In this document: positions 16,309 through 25,183 of the stretch, in pieces
How positions within the stretch are numbered: position 1 is the stretch's first letter
Layout of the letters: each line of letters begins with the position of its first letter
Notes under the pieces: model-generated
The model's database searches: none
What the model was told of the DNA's origin: nothing
What the model saw: only the letters and a program-made list of their open reading frames with translations
Program-made: the position numbers and the translations under genes
Origin: Rheinheimera sp.
Lineage (GTDB): Bacteria > Pseudomonadota > Gammaproteobacteria > Enterobacterales > Alteromonadaceae
Direction of reading: 5' to 3'
Length of the DNA: 64,000 bases
NCBI GenBank assembly: GCA_003482455.1
Contig: DMYW01000061.1
Coordinates: 35,452 to 99,451, forward strand

Positions 16309-16830
16309 ATGAAGATTTTATCTACCGTCATGTTGTCTTTACTCGTCACCAGTGCAAGTGTCGCAGCAGGTCCAGAGACATCAGGTCAACAAGAATTAGC
16401 GCAACTCAAGCAACAAGTCATCGCGTTAAATCGGGAACTATTTCTGTTAGAACAATCCTTGTTGTACCCACCTGAAACGCAACTAGGCCTGTATTTAACC
16501 GTCGATACCGGCAAGTTTATGCAACTTGACAGTGTCGAAGTGCTACTCGATGACGAACCGGTTGGCGGACACCTGTACACCAAAACTGAACTCGAGGCGC
16601 TGCAACGTGGCGCTGTACAACCGCTGCTGCAAACCAATGTCGATGCAGGCAAACATTCATTAACTGTGGTATTTGTCGGCAAAGGCCCAGACAATCGCGA
16701 CTACCGTCGCGCCGTCAATTATGAGTTTGAAAAAGCAGCCGACGGCGTTCGATTAGAACTACAAGTCAATGATAAATCAGGCAACTATCAGCCTGAATTT
16801 CGCATTGTGCCATGGACACAGGTTCATTAA
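16309..16830 (+). CDS. Periplasmic coiled-coil protein of unknown function
   Basis: A 173-residue exported protein. A signal peptide (MKILSTVMLSLLVTSASVAAG) is followed by a short coiled coil (QQELAQLKQQVIALNRELFLLEQ-type heptads, about 27-50) and a beta-rich domain (LGLYLTVDTGKFMQLDSVEV, HSLTVVFVGKGPDNRDYRR). I do not recognise a named family. It begins nine bases after the DUF3570 gene and its stop overlaps the next start (TAATG), so it belongs to the same operon. A role as periplasmic adaptor is a guess from shape and context. Confidence 0.7.
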   Translation: MKILSTVMLSLLVTSASVAAGPETSGQQELAQLKQQVIALNRELFLLEQSLLYPPETQLGLYLTVDTGKFMQLDSVEVLLDDEPVGGHLYTKTELEALQRGAVQPLLQTNVDAGKHSLTVVFVGKGPDNRDYRRAVNYEFEKAADGVRLELQVNDKSGNYQPEFRIVPWTQVH

Positions 16831-18683
16831 TGATGGCGACTCGCTGGCTGCTCACCGCATTCACGTTGGCCATTTTTGGTGCAACGGCACAAGAGACAGA
16901 TCCAAGGGACTTGGTGAGCCAACAACCGCTTGAACAAGCATACCGCCAAGCCGCTTGGTTTTTTTATCAAGAAAAACCCTATGATGCATTGTTGCAATTA
17001 GATTTAGCACCCACAGCCGATCCACGGAGCGATTTGCTGAAAGGCGGTTTGTTGCTGCAAATTGGTCTGCCTAAACAAGCCGCAGACTTGATGCAACAAA
17101 TTTTACAGCGGCAACAAGATGCGTTACCTGAAGACGTCCGGCAATATGCGCTGTTGCAATACAGTCGTTATTTACTGAACCGTGGTGATAAAACAGCGGC
17201 CAAACAATACGCTCAAAATATCGTGGCTAATCCAGCGGTCAAAGGCGTGCAACAACAGCTGCTACAAATGCTCGACTGGCCGGACATTCAAATCCCTGCC
17301 GAACCAGACTTCGACCAGCTCGATGGTCACCCTGAAATGCCCTATGTGATCATGAACCAGATCCAGGCGCTTGCCGCGAAAGGCGACATCGATCGGGCGC
17401 TTGCATGGCAAGAACAATTAAGTAGTCAACTCGATAACGCAGTAGACCCTTGGTTTTGGCAGCGCTGGTTTGGTTTTACGCCCGTTTGGCAGCGGCAAGA
17501 TGACAACGAAACCACCGCTGTGTTGCAGTATTTACAACTGCTGCGGGCGCAACTGTTTGTGCGAAAACAAGATTACCCCAGTGCGCAAGCGGTACTGAGC
17601 GAGTTTCCACTACAAAGTCCTCTCAATCAATTGGCGCTGGAAACATATGCCGAAGTCCTTGCCAAATCCGGCCAAACCGGGCCATTGCTCGGCGTTTATC
17701 AACAACAGCTGCAGCAACATCCATTTGCGTTATCAAGCTGGCGCGCGGCTACCAACATTGGCTTAACGTTAGAAAAAACTGGCCAAAAAGCCCAAGCCTT
17801 GGCGGCATTGCAATGGGCTGAGCGTTATTTTGACTCGCAAATTAGTCAAAACAAAGCGTTGCAGCCACTGACGATTGAGGCCCTTGAGCAACAAAAATTT
17901 ACCCCATGGCAAAGTTTTCAATTCAAACAAGACAAAACCTTGTTTACGTTAAAAACCGATTTGCTGGCAATGAAACAGCTCACCTTATTAGCGCCAGAAC
18001 AATTAAAACGCATCCAGCATTTGCAAAAAGTAGTGGCGATCAAATTGCAGCAGCAGACCGATCTGTTACACGGCAAATTACCTGAGTTATCCGCGCAGCT
18101 AGCGACACTCGAGCAGCAGTATCAGCAGTTACACACTGAACTGGTCGCTGTGCCGAAACAAACCTATCCAAACCGTTGGTTGCCCGAGCAGCTGTATAAA
18201 CAACAGCAAACGTTAGACAAAGCAGCGGTACGCTTGAGCCAGTTGAGTGCAGCGCAGCAGCAAGGTGCCGTGGTGAAAGTTGATGTTGCTAAACAGCAGC
18301 ACAGGCTGAATACCTTGCAGGGGCTGGCAAAGTGGCAATATGCCAGCAGCCAGTCGGACACCTTGTGGCAGCTGAAAAAACAGCAGCAACAACTGCAACA
18401 GCTATTGCCGCAGCTACGCAACCGCATTGGCATACTGCAAGCAGCGCAAGACGCAACGCCGCGACTAAAATCGCAACAGCAACGCCTCGCTGAGTTAAAT
18501 GCCCAGCAACAAGCTTTAGTTAATGGCATCAATCAAGCACAACAACAGTTACTGGCTGAATTGAATCAGCAACTACAGCAACGCGCAGATAAGCAACTGG
18601 CGCAGTTGCTGCAATTATCACGTCGCAACAAACAAGCGTTAGCTCGGTTAATGGAAGAACAGTTGCAGGAGCAAAGCCGATGA
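16830..18683 (+). CDS. Exported TPR/coiled-coil protein
   Basis: About 617 residues. After a signal peptide (MMATRWLLTAFTLAIFGATAQ) the first 350 residues are TPR-like helical pairs (YQEKPYDALLQLD, QDYPSAQAVLSEF, GQKAQALAALQWAERYF); the last 250 are long glutamine- and leucine-rich coiled coils (LSAQLATLEQQYQQLHTEL and similar). It is predicted periplasmic. Such a protein could scaffold or span the periplasm between the inner-membrane channel and the outer-membrane barrels. The ATG at 16830 overlaps the stop of the previous gene. Confidence 0.78.
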   Translation: MMATRWLLTAFTLAIFGATAQETDPRDLVSQQPLEQAYRQAAWFFYQEKPYDALLQLDLAPTADPRSDLLKGGLLLQIGLPKQAADLMQQILQRQQDALPEDVRQYALLQYSRYLLNRGDKTAAKQYAQNIVANPAVKGVQQQLLQMLDWPDIQIPAEPDFDQLDGHPEMPYVIMNQIQALAAKGDIDRALAWQEQLSSQLDNAVDPWFWQRWFGFTPVWQRQDDNETTAVLQYLQLLRAQLFVRKQDYPSAQAVLSEFPLQSPLNQLALETYAEVLAKSGQTGPLLGVYQQQLQQHPFALSSWRAATNIGLTLEKTGQKAQALAALQWAERYFDSQISQNKALQPLTIEALEQQKFTPWQSFQFKQDKTLFTLKTDLLAMKQLTLLAPEQLKRIQHLQKVVAIKLQQQTDLLHGKLPELSAQLATLEQQYQQLHTELVAVPKQTYPNRWLPEQLYKQQQTLDKAAVRLSQLSAAQQQGAVVKVDVAKQQHRLNTLQGLAKWQYASSQSDTLWQLKKQQQQLQQLLPQLRNRIGILQAAQDATPRLKSQQQRLAELNAQQQALVNGINQAQQQLLAELNQQLQQRADKQLAQLLQLSRRNKQALARLMEEQLQEQSR

Positions 18684-21562
18684 AAAAAACCTATAAAAAT
18701 CAGGCAGCTCTAAGTTTAATTGTCGCGTTAACGAGCGGCTGCTCCTTATTTCATAGTGAAAAACCAAAAACGGTCGCGACTATGGCTGACTTACCAGCCT
18801 TTGACCAATCGAAGTTCCAAAGTGCAGGCACTGTTGATCGCCAACAGCTTTCTACCTTGTACGGGCAAATTCTAGCGCTTGAACCAGGTCAGCAAACGCG
18901 CCAGCAAATTCGCTACCGTTTGTCGCAAATGCAGACTGAGCAAATCAGCAACAGCGAATTGCCACCGGAAACCGAACGATTGGAGCTTGAAAAGCTCGCG
19001 CAGCAATACGAAACCTTGTTACGCGATTACCCAACGGATCTGAACAACGAGTTGATCCGTTACCAGTTGGCGCGCTCTTACGACTTGCTTGGCAAAACCG
19101 ACCAGTCGCTGGCGCAGTTAAACGCGTTACTAGTGGCTTACCCAGACAGTGAGTTTTCCGCAGAAGTGTGGTTTCGCAAAGCCGATATCCACTACAGCCG
19201 CGGTGACTATGAACAAGCCTTAGCGGCTTACCAACAAGTGTTGTCGCGTAAATCACCGAAGTTAAAGCAACACGCGCATTACATGGCCGGTTGGTGCGAA
19301 TTTAAAGTCGGCAACTACGCCAATGCGGACCAGATGTTTTTGCAGGCGCTCGATTTAACTGACCCGCTCTATCAAAACACTCTGAAAGAGCAGCAAGACA
19401 CTGCGAGCACCCAACAACAACGGTTACGTGCCGAGTTGTTGCAGGTGTTGTCGATTTCGTTGAGTTACCAACAACAATCAGCATCGCTGCAGCAACTGCT
19501 GGACAAAACGCCGTACCGTGATGGCCGCGTATCGAGCCGCCCAATTGCGCAAATCAGCGCCTTGTACCAAGCCTTAGCTGACTTTTTGGCCGGTAAACAG
19601 TTAGAAGCGGCGAGTCTTGATACCTACCGTACTTTTATCAAGTCCTACCCGCAGGAGCCGGAAGCACCGCAATTTCAATTGAAATTGATTAAGCGACTGT
19701 TGGATACAGCCCAAGCAGACACTGCGTTGACCGAGCAACGGCAGTTTATTCGACTGTTTGGCCCAGGCAGTGATTATTGGCGTTTTGCACGGCCGCAGCA
19801 GCTTGCCGAAGTGCATGCGCCCTTACTGCAATATCTAAATTATTTTGCGTCAAATACCTATCGTCAGGCGCAACAGCAAAAAGCCCCAGCATTGTTTGCG
19901 CAAGCGGCGCTGGACTATCAACTGATGGTCACTGTGTTAGACCAACAGGCCGACAGTGCATACAACACGGCAGATTTAAGATATTTAACAGCTGAAGCGT
20001 TGGCACAAGCGGGGCAAACGGACCAAGCGATTAAAGGCTACGAAGATCTGGCTTATGGCGCTGCGCCACAGCCAGCGGCCACGCTGTATCAAGCACAAGA
20101 TGCAGCGTACAAAGCGATTTTGTTGGCTGAAAAATCAAAAGTCGCCGCTGCTGATTTGCAAAAAATGCAACAACAGTTTTTCCAACAGTTCCCAGCACAT
20201 CCAAACGCTGTCCAGGTCGCTCTGGCGCAATTACAGCAGTTGTATCAACAACAGGCCTATCCTGAGGCAACGGCTCTTGCGACACAAATTGCCCAATGGC
20301 CAGTGCCATTAACCGATGCCAAGGCCGTGCAATGGCAACGTCAAGCTTTGTTTATTCAAAGCCAAATCGAATTGCAACAGCAACAGTATGCGGCAGCCGA
20401 GCAAAGCCTGAATCAACTGTTAACTTTCGCCACGATCGAAGGGGTGGATAAAGCGTTGCTGAAAACGCAACTGGCCAGTGCGATTTATCAACAAGCACAG
20501 CAGCCAGGCGAAAGCAAAGCGACCCAACAACAACTGTTGGATCGCCTGTTACAACAGCCAGATTCGCAATACCACGAAGCTGCCGCGTGGCAACAAATTG
20601 AGCTGGCAGAAGGTGCACAAGCCCAGTTGTTGATGCAACAGTTCTTAAAGCGTTATCCAACATCGGAACGCCGCTTATCGGTACAAGCCAAGTTAGTCGC
20701 AGAACTCGACAAGGCCGGCGATCACAGTGCGATGGCTGCCTTGTACAGCCAAATGGCAAATGAAACCAAAGATCCGCAAGTGCAACGTGAAGCGTTATGG
20801 AATGCCGCGACAGAGTCAGGGAAAGCCGGTCTGGCGCAACAATCGTTAAGCCAATGGCAGCACTATGTGGAAAAATTCCCAGCTCCGCACGATGCCGCGC
20901 AAGAAGCTCGGTTCTCGCAAGTGGCCTTGCTCAAAGCAAATCCAAGTTTGTCGATAGGTGTCACCGAACAACCAAGCGCTAAAAAAGGCAAAAAAGGTAC
21001 GAAGACGGTGCAATCCGGCTTAAACGCCTTGCTAGAGCGCATAGTCCGCGCAGAACAACTGGCTGGTGCTAACGCCAATGACCGCACTCGGTTTATTGGC
21101 GCGCAAGCCTCGGTGCAACTAGGTAGCTATTACGCCAACGAATTTAGACAAGTGCAGCTGACCAATCCGCTAAAAGTGTCGCTCAAACGCAAACGCGACC
21201 TGATGAGTCAAGCCATCACGCGGTTTGAACAGGCCATGCAAGCCGGTATTGCGCCTGTCACTACTCAGGCGAATTATGAAGTCGCAGAGTTGTACCGGTT
21301 GCTGGCAAAAGATTTATTGGCGTCTGAGCGGCCGAAAGGCCTGGATGAGCTGGCGCTTGAGCAATACAACCTGTTGTTGGAAGAACAAGCCTACCCATTT
21401 GAGGAACAAGCTATTGGCATTTATCAGAAAAATCTCGAATTGATGCAAAAAGATATTTATGACGATTTCATTCGACAAAGTTTACGGCGCCTCGCCGAAC
21501 TCGTGCCGGCGAAATACCAACGTGAAGAACTGGTGCCGGAGGTGATCCGTGGCTCCAACTAA
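18680..21562 (+). CDS. Large TPR lipoprotein
   Basis: A 960-residue lipoprotein with lipobox LTSGC (Cys21). TPR units run over most of the length: YQLARSYDLLGKTDQSLAQLNALL, VWFRKADIHYSRGDYEQALAAYQQVL, AHYMAGWCEFKVGNYANADQMF, and many weaker ones; the C-terminal third becomes more irregular and includes a lysine-rich patch (KKGKKGTK). It overlaps the preceding stop (ATGA). A very long TPR lipoprotein beside a TolQ/ExbD channel recalls GltE-type proteins of Myxococcus, though this is resemblance only. Confidence 0.82.
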   Translation: MKKTYKNQAALSLIVALTSGCSLFHSEKPKTVATMADLPAFDQSKFQSAGTVDRQQLSTLYGQILALEPGQQTRQQIRYRLSQMQTEQISNSELPPETERLELEKLAQQYETLLRDYPTDLNNELIRYQLARSYDLLGKTDQSLAQLNALLVAYPDSEFSAEVWFRKADIHYSRGDYEQALAAYQQVLSRKSPKLKQHAHYMAGWCEFKVGNYANADQMFLQALDLTDPLYQNTLKEQQDTASTQQQRLRAELLQVLSISLSYQQQSASLQQLLDKTPYRDGRVSSRPIAQISALYQALADFLAGKQLEAASLDTYRTFIKSYPQEPEAPQFQLKLIKRLLDTAQADTALTEQRQFIRLFGPGSDYWRFARPQQLAEVHAPLLQYLNYFASNTYRQAQQQKAPALFAQAALDYQLMVTVLDQQADSAYNTADLRYLTAEALAQAGQTDQAIKGYEDLAYGAAPQPAATLYQAQDAAYKAILLAEKSKVAAADLQKMQQQFFQQFPAHPNAVQVALAQLQQLYQQQAYPEATALATQIAQWPVPLTDAKAVQWQRQALFIQSQIELQQQQYAAAEQSLNQLLTFATIEGVDKALLKTQLASAIYQQAQQPGESKATQQQLLDRLLQQPDSQYHEAAAWQQIELAEGAQAQLLMQQFLKRYPTSERRLSVQAKLVAELDKAGDHSAMAALYSQMANETKDPQVQREALWNAATESGKAGLAQQSLSQWQHYVEKFPAPHDAAQEARFSQVALLKANPSLSIGVTEQPSAKKGKKGTKTVQSGLNALLERIVRAEQLAGANANDRTRFIGAQASVQLGSYYANEFRQVQLTNPLKVSLKRKRDLMSQAITRFEQAMQAGIAPVTTQANYEVAELYRLLAKDLLASERPKGLDELALEQYNLLLEEQAYPFEEQAIGIYQKNLELMQKDIYDDFIRQSLRRLAELVPAKYQREELVPEVIRGSN

Positions 21563-22157
21563 ATTCTGGCCTTTAGTCCTGGTTGTCGCATTGTTTGGCT
21601 GTTCGACGTCGCCAGATCCCGCGACCCCAAACAAAGAGGCCGCAGCACCAACAGTTGCCAGCAACGCTGTGACGCTCAATGCAGCGCAACAAGCGCAGTT
21701 ACAAACAGGGATATCGCAACTCGAACAGAAGGACTACAGCAGCGCCGCAGCAACATTGGCGACGCTGCCAAGCGCCGATGCCTTGTATATGGCAGCGGTG
21801 GCTAATTATCGCCTTGGCCAAACCGCGCCAAGCAAAGCCTTGTTAGAACAAGCACTGACGACGCAGCCTGCACATGCGCCTAGTTTGAATTTGCGCGCAT
21901 TATTGGCCCGTGAACAAGGCCTGTTTCGCCAAGCAGAAACCGATTGGCTAGCCGCCATTGCGGCTGATCCTAACTTTGCCGCCGCTGAGCGCAATTTGGG
22001 GATTTTGTACGACATCTATTTGGCCAATCCACAACAAGCGCGGCTGCATTATCAACGCTATTTCGAATTATCCAACGACGAACAAGCCAAAGTGTGGTTA
22101 AGCGCGTTACCGGCAGCCACCGATGCGGCAGAGCCAGTTCAGGAGTCCAAGCCATGA
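21549..22157 (+). CDS. TPR lipoprotein
   Basis: A 202-residue lipoprotein (lipobox LFGC, Cys18) with three or four TPR units (LYMAAVANYRLGQTAPSKALLEQAL, LNLRALLAREQGLFRQAETDWLAAI, AERNLGILYDIYLANPQQARLHYQRY). The start is GTG at 21549, set by an almost ideal ribosome site GGAGGTGATCC. It overlaps the previous gene by 14 bases and the next by an ATGA. It probably is an outer-membrane-anchored adaptor of the same complex. Confidence 0.8.
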   Translation: MAPTKFWPLVLVVALFGCSTSPDPATPNKEAAAPTVASNAVTLNAAQQAQLQTGISQLEQKDYSSAAATLATLPSADALYMAAVANYRLGQTAPSKALLEQALTTQPAHAPSLNLRALLAREQGLFRQAETDWLAAIAADPNFAAAERNLGILYDIYLANPQQARLHYQRYFELSNDEQAKVWLSALPAATDAAEPVQESKP

Positions 22158-22456
22158 AAACGCTGCTGTTTGTATGTTTGCTAACGGCGAATGCAGTGGT
22201 GGCTCAACAAGCCGCGACCACTACACCAAACAAAGAGCCAATTGCCACGGTTGAAATCGAATCGACCATCAGCGGTAACGCCGAACAACCGAAAACCATT
22301 TATGTATTACCGTGGCAAGAAAGTGTCGCCCGGATCAAGATGAACAATGATGATGACGAGGCGCTGACTAGTGAAACTCAGCCTCTTGATCGAGAAGAGT
22401 TTTTACGTTTCATACAAGCAGCCGATGCCCCCGTTGTCGCGCCGCAGGATCAGTAG
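22154..22456 (+). CDS. Small exported protein of unknown function
   Basis: A 100-residue protein with a signal peptide (MKTLLFVCLLTANAVVAQQ) and an acidic, mainly extended mature part (PKTIYVLPWQESVARIKMNNDDDEALTSE). The ATG at 22154 has AGGAG at a good distance and overlaps the previous stop. No family is recognised. It lies directly before the ExbB-like gene, so it may belong to the channel complex. Confidence 0.68.
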   Translation: MKTLLFVCLLTANAVVAQQAATTTPNKEPIATVEIESTISGNAEQPKTIYVLPWQESVARIKMNNDDDEALTSETQPLDREEFLRFIQAADAPVVAPQDQ

Positions 22457-22470
22457 TAAGGAGAACCCCA

Positions 22471-23127
22471 ATGAGTTTTTTTGATGAAATGGTTAAGTTT
22501 TTGCAGGAAGGCGGCTTTTTTATGGCGCCGATCGGCTTGTTGTTTATTTTAGGTTTAGTGATTGCCTTAGAACGTTGGTGGTTTTTACGCTCTATCCACA
22601 GCGCCAATCAATCAGCATTGCAAGCCATCAGCCATGCGTTAAACAAAGGCGATTTATATGGCATCACCCAACAAGCACGGCAATCAGACGCTGCGGTGCT
22701 AGCGATGCTGCAAAACGGTATCAATCGGATGCAAGGTCCACACCGTCGTGACGATATTGAGTATGCGATGGAAGAGGTGGTGCTGGAGCTAACGATGCGC
22801 TTACAAAAACGCACACCGTTTTTGGGGACGCTGGCCAACGTGGCAACGCTGCTCGGTCTATTGGGAACCATTATGGGCTTGATCACCGCGTTTGCTGCGG
22901 TTGCTAGTGCCGACCCGGCGCAAAAAGCTAGCTTGTTATCAAGCAGTATTTCGGTTGCGATGAACACAACGGCATTGGGTTTGATGACCGCTATTCCGTT
23001 GGTGTTTGTGCATTCATTATTGCAAAGCCGCACCGCTAGCATCATTGACACTATGGAAATGGCCGGCATGAAGCTGATGAACGTGTTAGCACAACAACGA
23101 GGACAGCAGGATGGCCAGAAAGCGTAA
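22471..23127 (+). CDS. TolQ/ExbB/MotA-type proton channel protein
   Basis: A 218-residue inner-membrane protein with three transmembrane segments: about 17-37 (FMAPIGLLFILGLVIALERWW), 115-140 (LGTLANVATLLGLLGTIMGLITAF) and 160-180 (VAMNTTALGLMTAIPLVFV). These are the ExbB/TolQ signatures. With the ExbD proteins that follow it should form a proton-driven motor. The start follows AAGGAG. Overlap with the next gene is 17 bases. The equivalent in the Myxococcus gliding motor is AglR. Confidence 0.93.
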   Translation: MSFFDEMVKFLQEGGFFMAPIGLLFILGLVIALERWWFLRSIHSANQSALQAISHALNKGDLYGITQQARQSDAAVLAMLQNGINRMQGPHRRDDIEYAMEEVVLELTMRLQKRTPFLGTLANVATLLGLLGTIMGLITAFAAVASADPAQKASLLSSSISVAMNTTALGLMTAIPLVFVHSLLQSRTASIIDTMEMAGMKLMNVLAQQRGQQDGQKA

Positions 23128-23638
23128 GGTCGATACGGCGGACGCCGAGCTCGACATCACGTCTTTCATGAACCTGATGATCGTGCTGGTGCCTGTGTTG
23201 TTGCTCAGCATGGTTTTTAACCAAATGCGGGTATTGCAGGTGCAATTGCCAGCGCAAGCTATGGCGGCTATCGACAAAGAGCCCGAGATCCCACAAAAAC
23301 TCGAGCTCGAAGTCCGCTCTGACAAGTTGGTGGTGAATTATCCAGCCGGGCAGCCGCTACGAGAGTTTGCAAAGTCAGCCGAAGGGCAATACGACATGGC
23401 TGCACTCGCAAGCTTTCTGCAAGACTTAAAACTGACGCTACAGCAGAAAAATATCGATAAAAAAGATATAACACTCGTGTTAGCGGATGACACCAGCTAC
23501 CAGACTATCGTCACTGTAATGGATACAGTTCGGTCGTTTAAGGCGGTCGTTGCCGCATCGGTGGTCGACGCCGAGTTGTTTCCACAAATCAGCTTTGCTG
23601 ACTTACCACCAGCAAGCGCGGCGGGAGCGACACCATGA
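23111..23638 (+). CDS. ExbD/TolR-type protein with Asn in place of the channel Asp
   Basis: A 175-residue protein with one N-terminal membrane segment (LDITSFMNLMIVLVPVLLLS) and a periplasmic domain of ExbD type. Aligned on the usual I-N-V-T-P-F-I-D-V-M core, the essential aspartate is Asn21 here, so this subunit should not carry protons by the normal route. The paralogue next door keeps the aspartate. Residues 80-165 hold the ExbD periplasmic fold (KDITLVLADDTSYQTIVTVMD). It overlaps both neighbours. Confidence 0.88.
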   Translation: MARKRKVDTADAELDITSFMNLMIVLVPVLLLSMVFNQMRVLQVQLPAQAMAAIDKEPEIPQKLELEVRSDKLVVNYPAGQPLREFAKSAEGQYDMAALASFLQDLKLTLQQKNIDKKDITLVLADDTSYQTIVTVMDTVRSFKAVVAASVVDAELFPQISFADLPPASAAGATP

Positions 23639-24156
23639 AACAGTCTTTTCGTGGCAAGCGCCAGGCCAAACAAAACGCGCGACTGGCACAACAAAGCAAA
23701 CTGAACTTAGTGGCCTTGATGGATATTTTCACCATTCTAGTGTTTTTCCTGATGGTCAACCAAAGCGAAGTCACAGTGATGCAAAGCGACAGTCAGATGA
23801 CGTTACCTCAATCTGCTAGCGAGCAGATGCCGGTTGAAACCGCGGTTGTTTCGGTGCATCTGGATAAAGTTAGTTTGCAAGGCAATATCATTTGGCAAGG
23901 CAACCTGCAAGATCAACAGGCGTTTGCCATCTTGCAACAGCAAGTGACTGCGAAATTAGCTGAACTTGCTAAAGCACAAGGTCCGCTACCTGAAGCTCAA
24001 CAGGCTACAGGACGCGCCGTCACCGTACTGGGTGACAAAGCAGTGCCCTATGCCTTGTTAAAGCAAATCCTTACGGCCTGTGCCAATACCGAATTTCGTA
24101 ATGTGTCGCTCGCGGTTGAACTGCAACAAGACAAAGCCAGCGGAGGGCAGCCATGA
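23635..24156 (+). CDS. ExbD/TolR-type protein with the channel Asp
   Basis: A 173-residue ExbD/TolR protein. The membrane segment reads LNLVALMDIFTILVFFLMVN, with the conserved aspartate at residue 30, and is preceded by a basic tail (RGKRQAKQNARL). The periplasmic part ends VTVLGDKAVPYALLKQILTACANTEFRNVSL, the ExbD pattern. It overlaps both neighbours by ATGA. With the ExbB-like protein and the Asn-bearing paralogue it gives a one-TolQ, two-TolR set as in AglRQS. Confidence 0.9.
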   Translation: MKQSFRGKRQAKQNARLAQQSKLNLVALMDIFTILVFFLMVNQSEVTVMQSDSQMTLPQSASEQMPVETAVVSVHLDKVSLQGNIIWQGNLQDQQAFAILQQQVTAKLAELAKAQGPLPEAQQATGRAVTVLGDKAVPYALLKQILTACANTEFRNVSLAVELQQDKASGGQP

Positions 24157-25127
24157 GTAGCGTCAGCTTACAATGGGACCCAAGCAAAGCCGAATACGAC
24201 GACAAGGTATATTTCCGGTTGCAGGCTGCGGGCGTATTGTTATTTTTGGCAATCGCCGTGGCAGTGCCGCAAATTCAGCTACCAGAGCCGGTGAAGCCGC
24301 CACCGCCACCACCGCCACCATTGACCGAGCTACAGCTGCCAGAACGGGTTATTCCTCCGCCGCCTAAACCGGAAGAGAAAAAACCAGAGCCGCCAAAACC
24401 GGAAGAGAAAAAGCCCGAGCCCGTCAAAGAAAAACCGGTAGAGGCCAGCAAGACTCCGCCGGTAAAACCTGACAAAAAGCAACCCACAGTGGAAGACGCG
24501 CGGGAAGTTGCTGAAAAATCGGGTTTGTTGGCATTAAAAGACGATCTGGCGGACTTACGGCAACAATTTGACGCAGATACAACAACACCAACCGTGACCA
24601 ATGATGCCGCCACCCAAACCGTCAATTTAGAACGCAAGGTGATTGGTGCCGCCAGTCAGGCGACTTATGCCAAAGCCCAAGCGGCGACCGCACAAGGAAC
24701 GATTGGCAAAGTCGCGTTATCTGACAAAGGCGCCACCAATGTCAAAGAAGTTGCATTGGCCGGCCTTGCCGACAAAAACACGGTGGAACGCAACAAAGCC
24801 GAAGCGGCGAAAAAGAACCAAAAAGGTTCTGGACCTACTGGTCGCAGTGAAGCCCAGATCCGGCAGATTTTGGAAGCCAACAAGAGCAGTTTGTACACCT
24901 TGTACAATCGTGCTTTGCGACAAAACCCAATGCTCAAAGGTAAAGTGGTTTTTGAGTTGGTGATCACGCCGGCGGGGACAGTCAGTACGGTGAAAATCGT
25001 CATGTCAGAGCTTGGTGATAGCAAGCTTGAGCGGCAATTGCAATTAAGGTTGCAGACCGTGCAGTTTGGTGCAGCTGAGGTCAGTTTGACTCGGTCGCAA
25101 TGGACTATTGAATTTTTGCCGGGGTAA
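24153..25127 (+). CDS. TonB/AgmX-like energy transducer with proline-rich linker
   Basis: A 324-residue inner-membrane protein: cytoplasmic start, one membrane segment (about 26-44, AAGVLLFLAIAVAVP), a long Pro/Glu/Lys linker (PPPPPPPLTELQLP, PPPPKPEEKKPEPPKPEEKK, about 49-110), then a C-terminal domain SEAQIRQILEANKSSLYTLYNRAL... GKVVFELVITPAGTVSTVKI of AgmX/PglI type, related to TonB. It should transmit motor energy from the ExbB-ExbD channel across the periplasm. AgmX (GltJ) has this role in Myxococcus gliding. It completes the channel block with ATGA overlaps. Confidence 0.88.
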   Translation: MSSVSLQWDPSKAEYDDKVYFRLQAAGVLLFLAIAVAVPQIQLPEPVKPPPPPPPPLTELQLPERVIPPPPKPEEKKPEPPKPEEKKPEPVKEKPVEASKTPPVKPDKKQPTVEDAREVAEKSGLLALKDDLADLRQQFDADTTTPTVTNDAATQTVNLERKVIGAASQATYAKAQAATAQGTIGKVALSDKGATNVKEVALAGLADKNTVERNKAEAAKKNQKGSGPTGRSEAQIRQILEANKSSLYTLYNRALRQNPMLKGKVVFELVITPAGTVSTVKIVMSELGDSKLERQLQLRLQTVQFGAAEVSLTRSQWTIEFLPG

Positions 25128-25183
25128 CAGCCGGCACCGTGTGGTACAGGTAGTTTGAGGTACACGCAGATGGGAGATTGCAA

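Noticed and set aside
23051..23819. Several frames antisense to or out of phase with the exbD genes
   Set aside because: They follow from the codon use of the real genes and have no ribosome sites.
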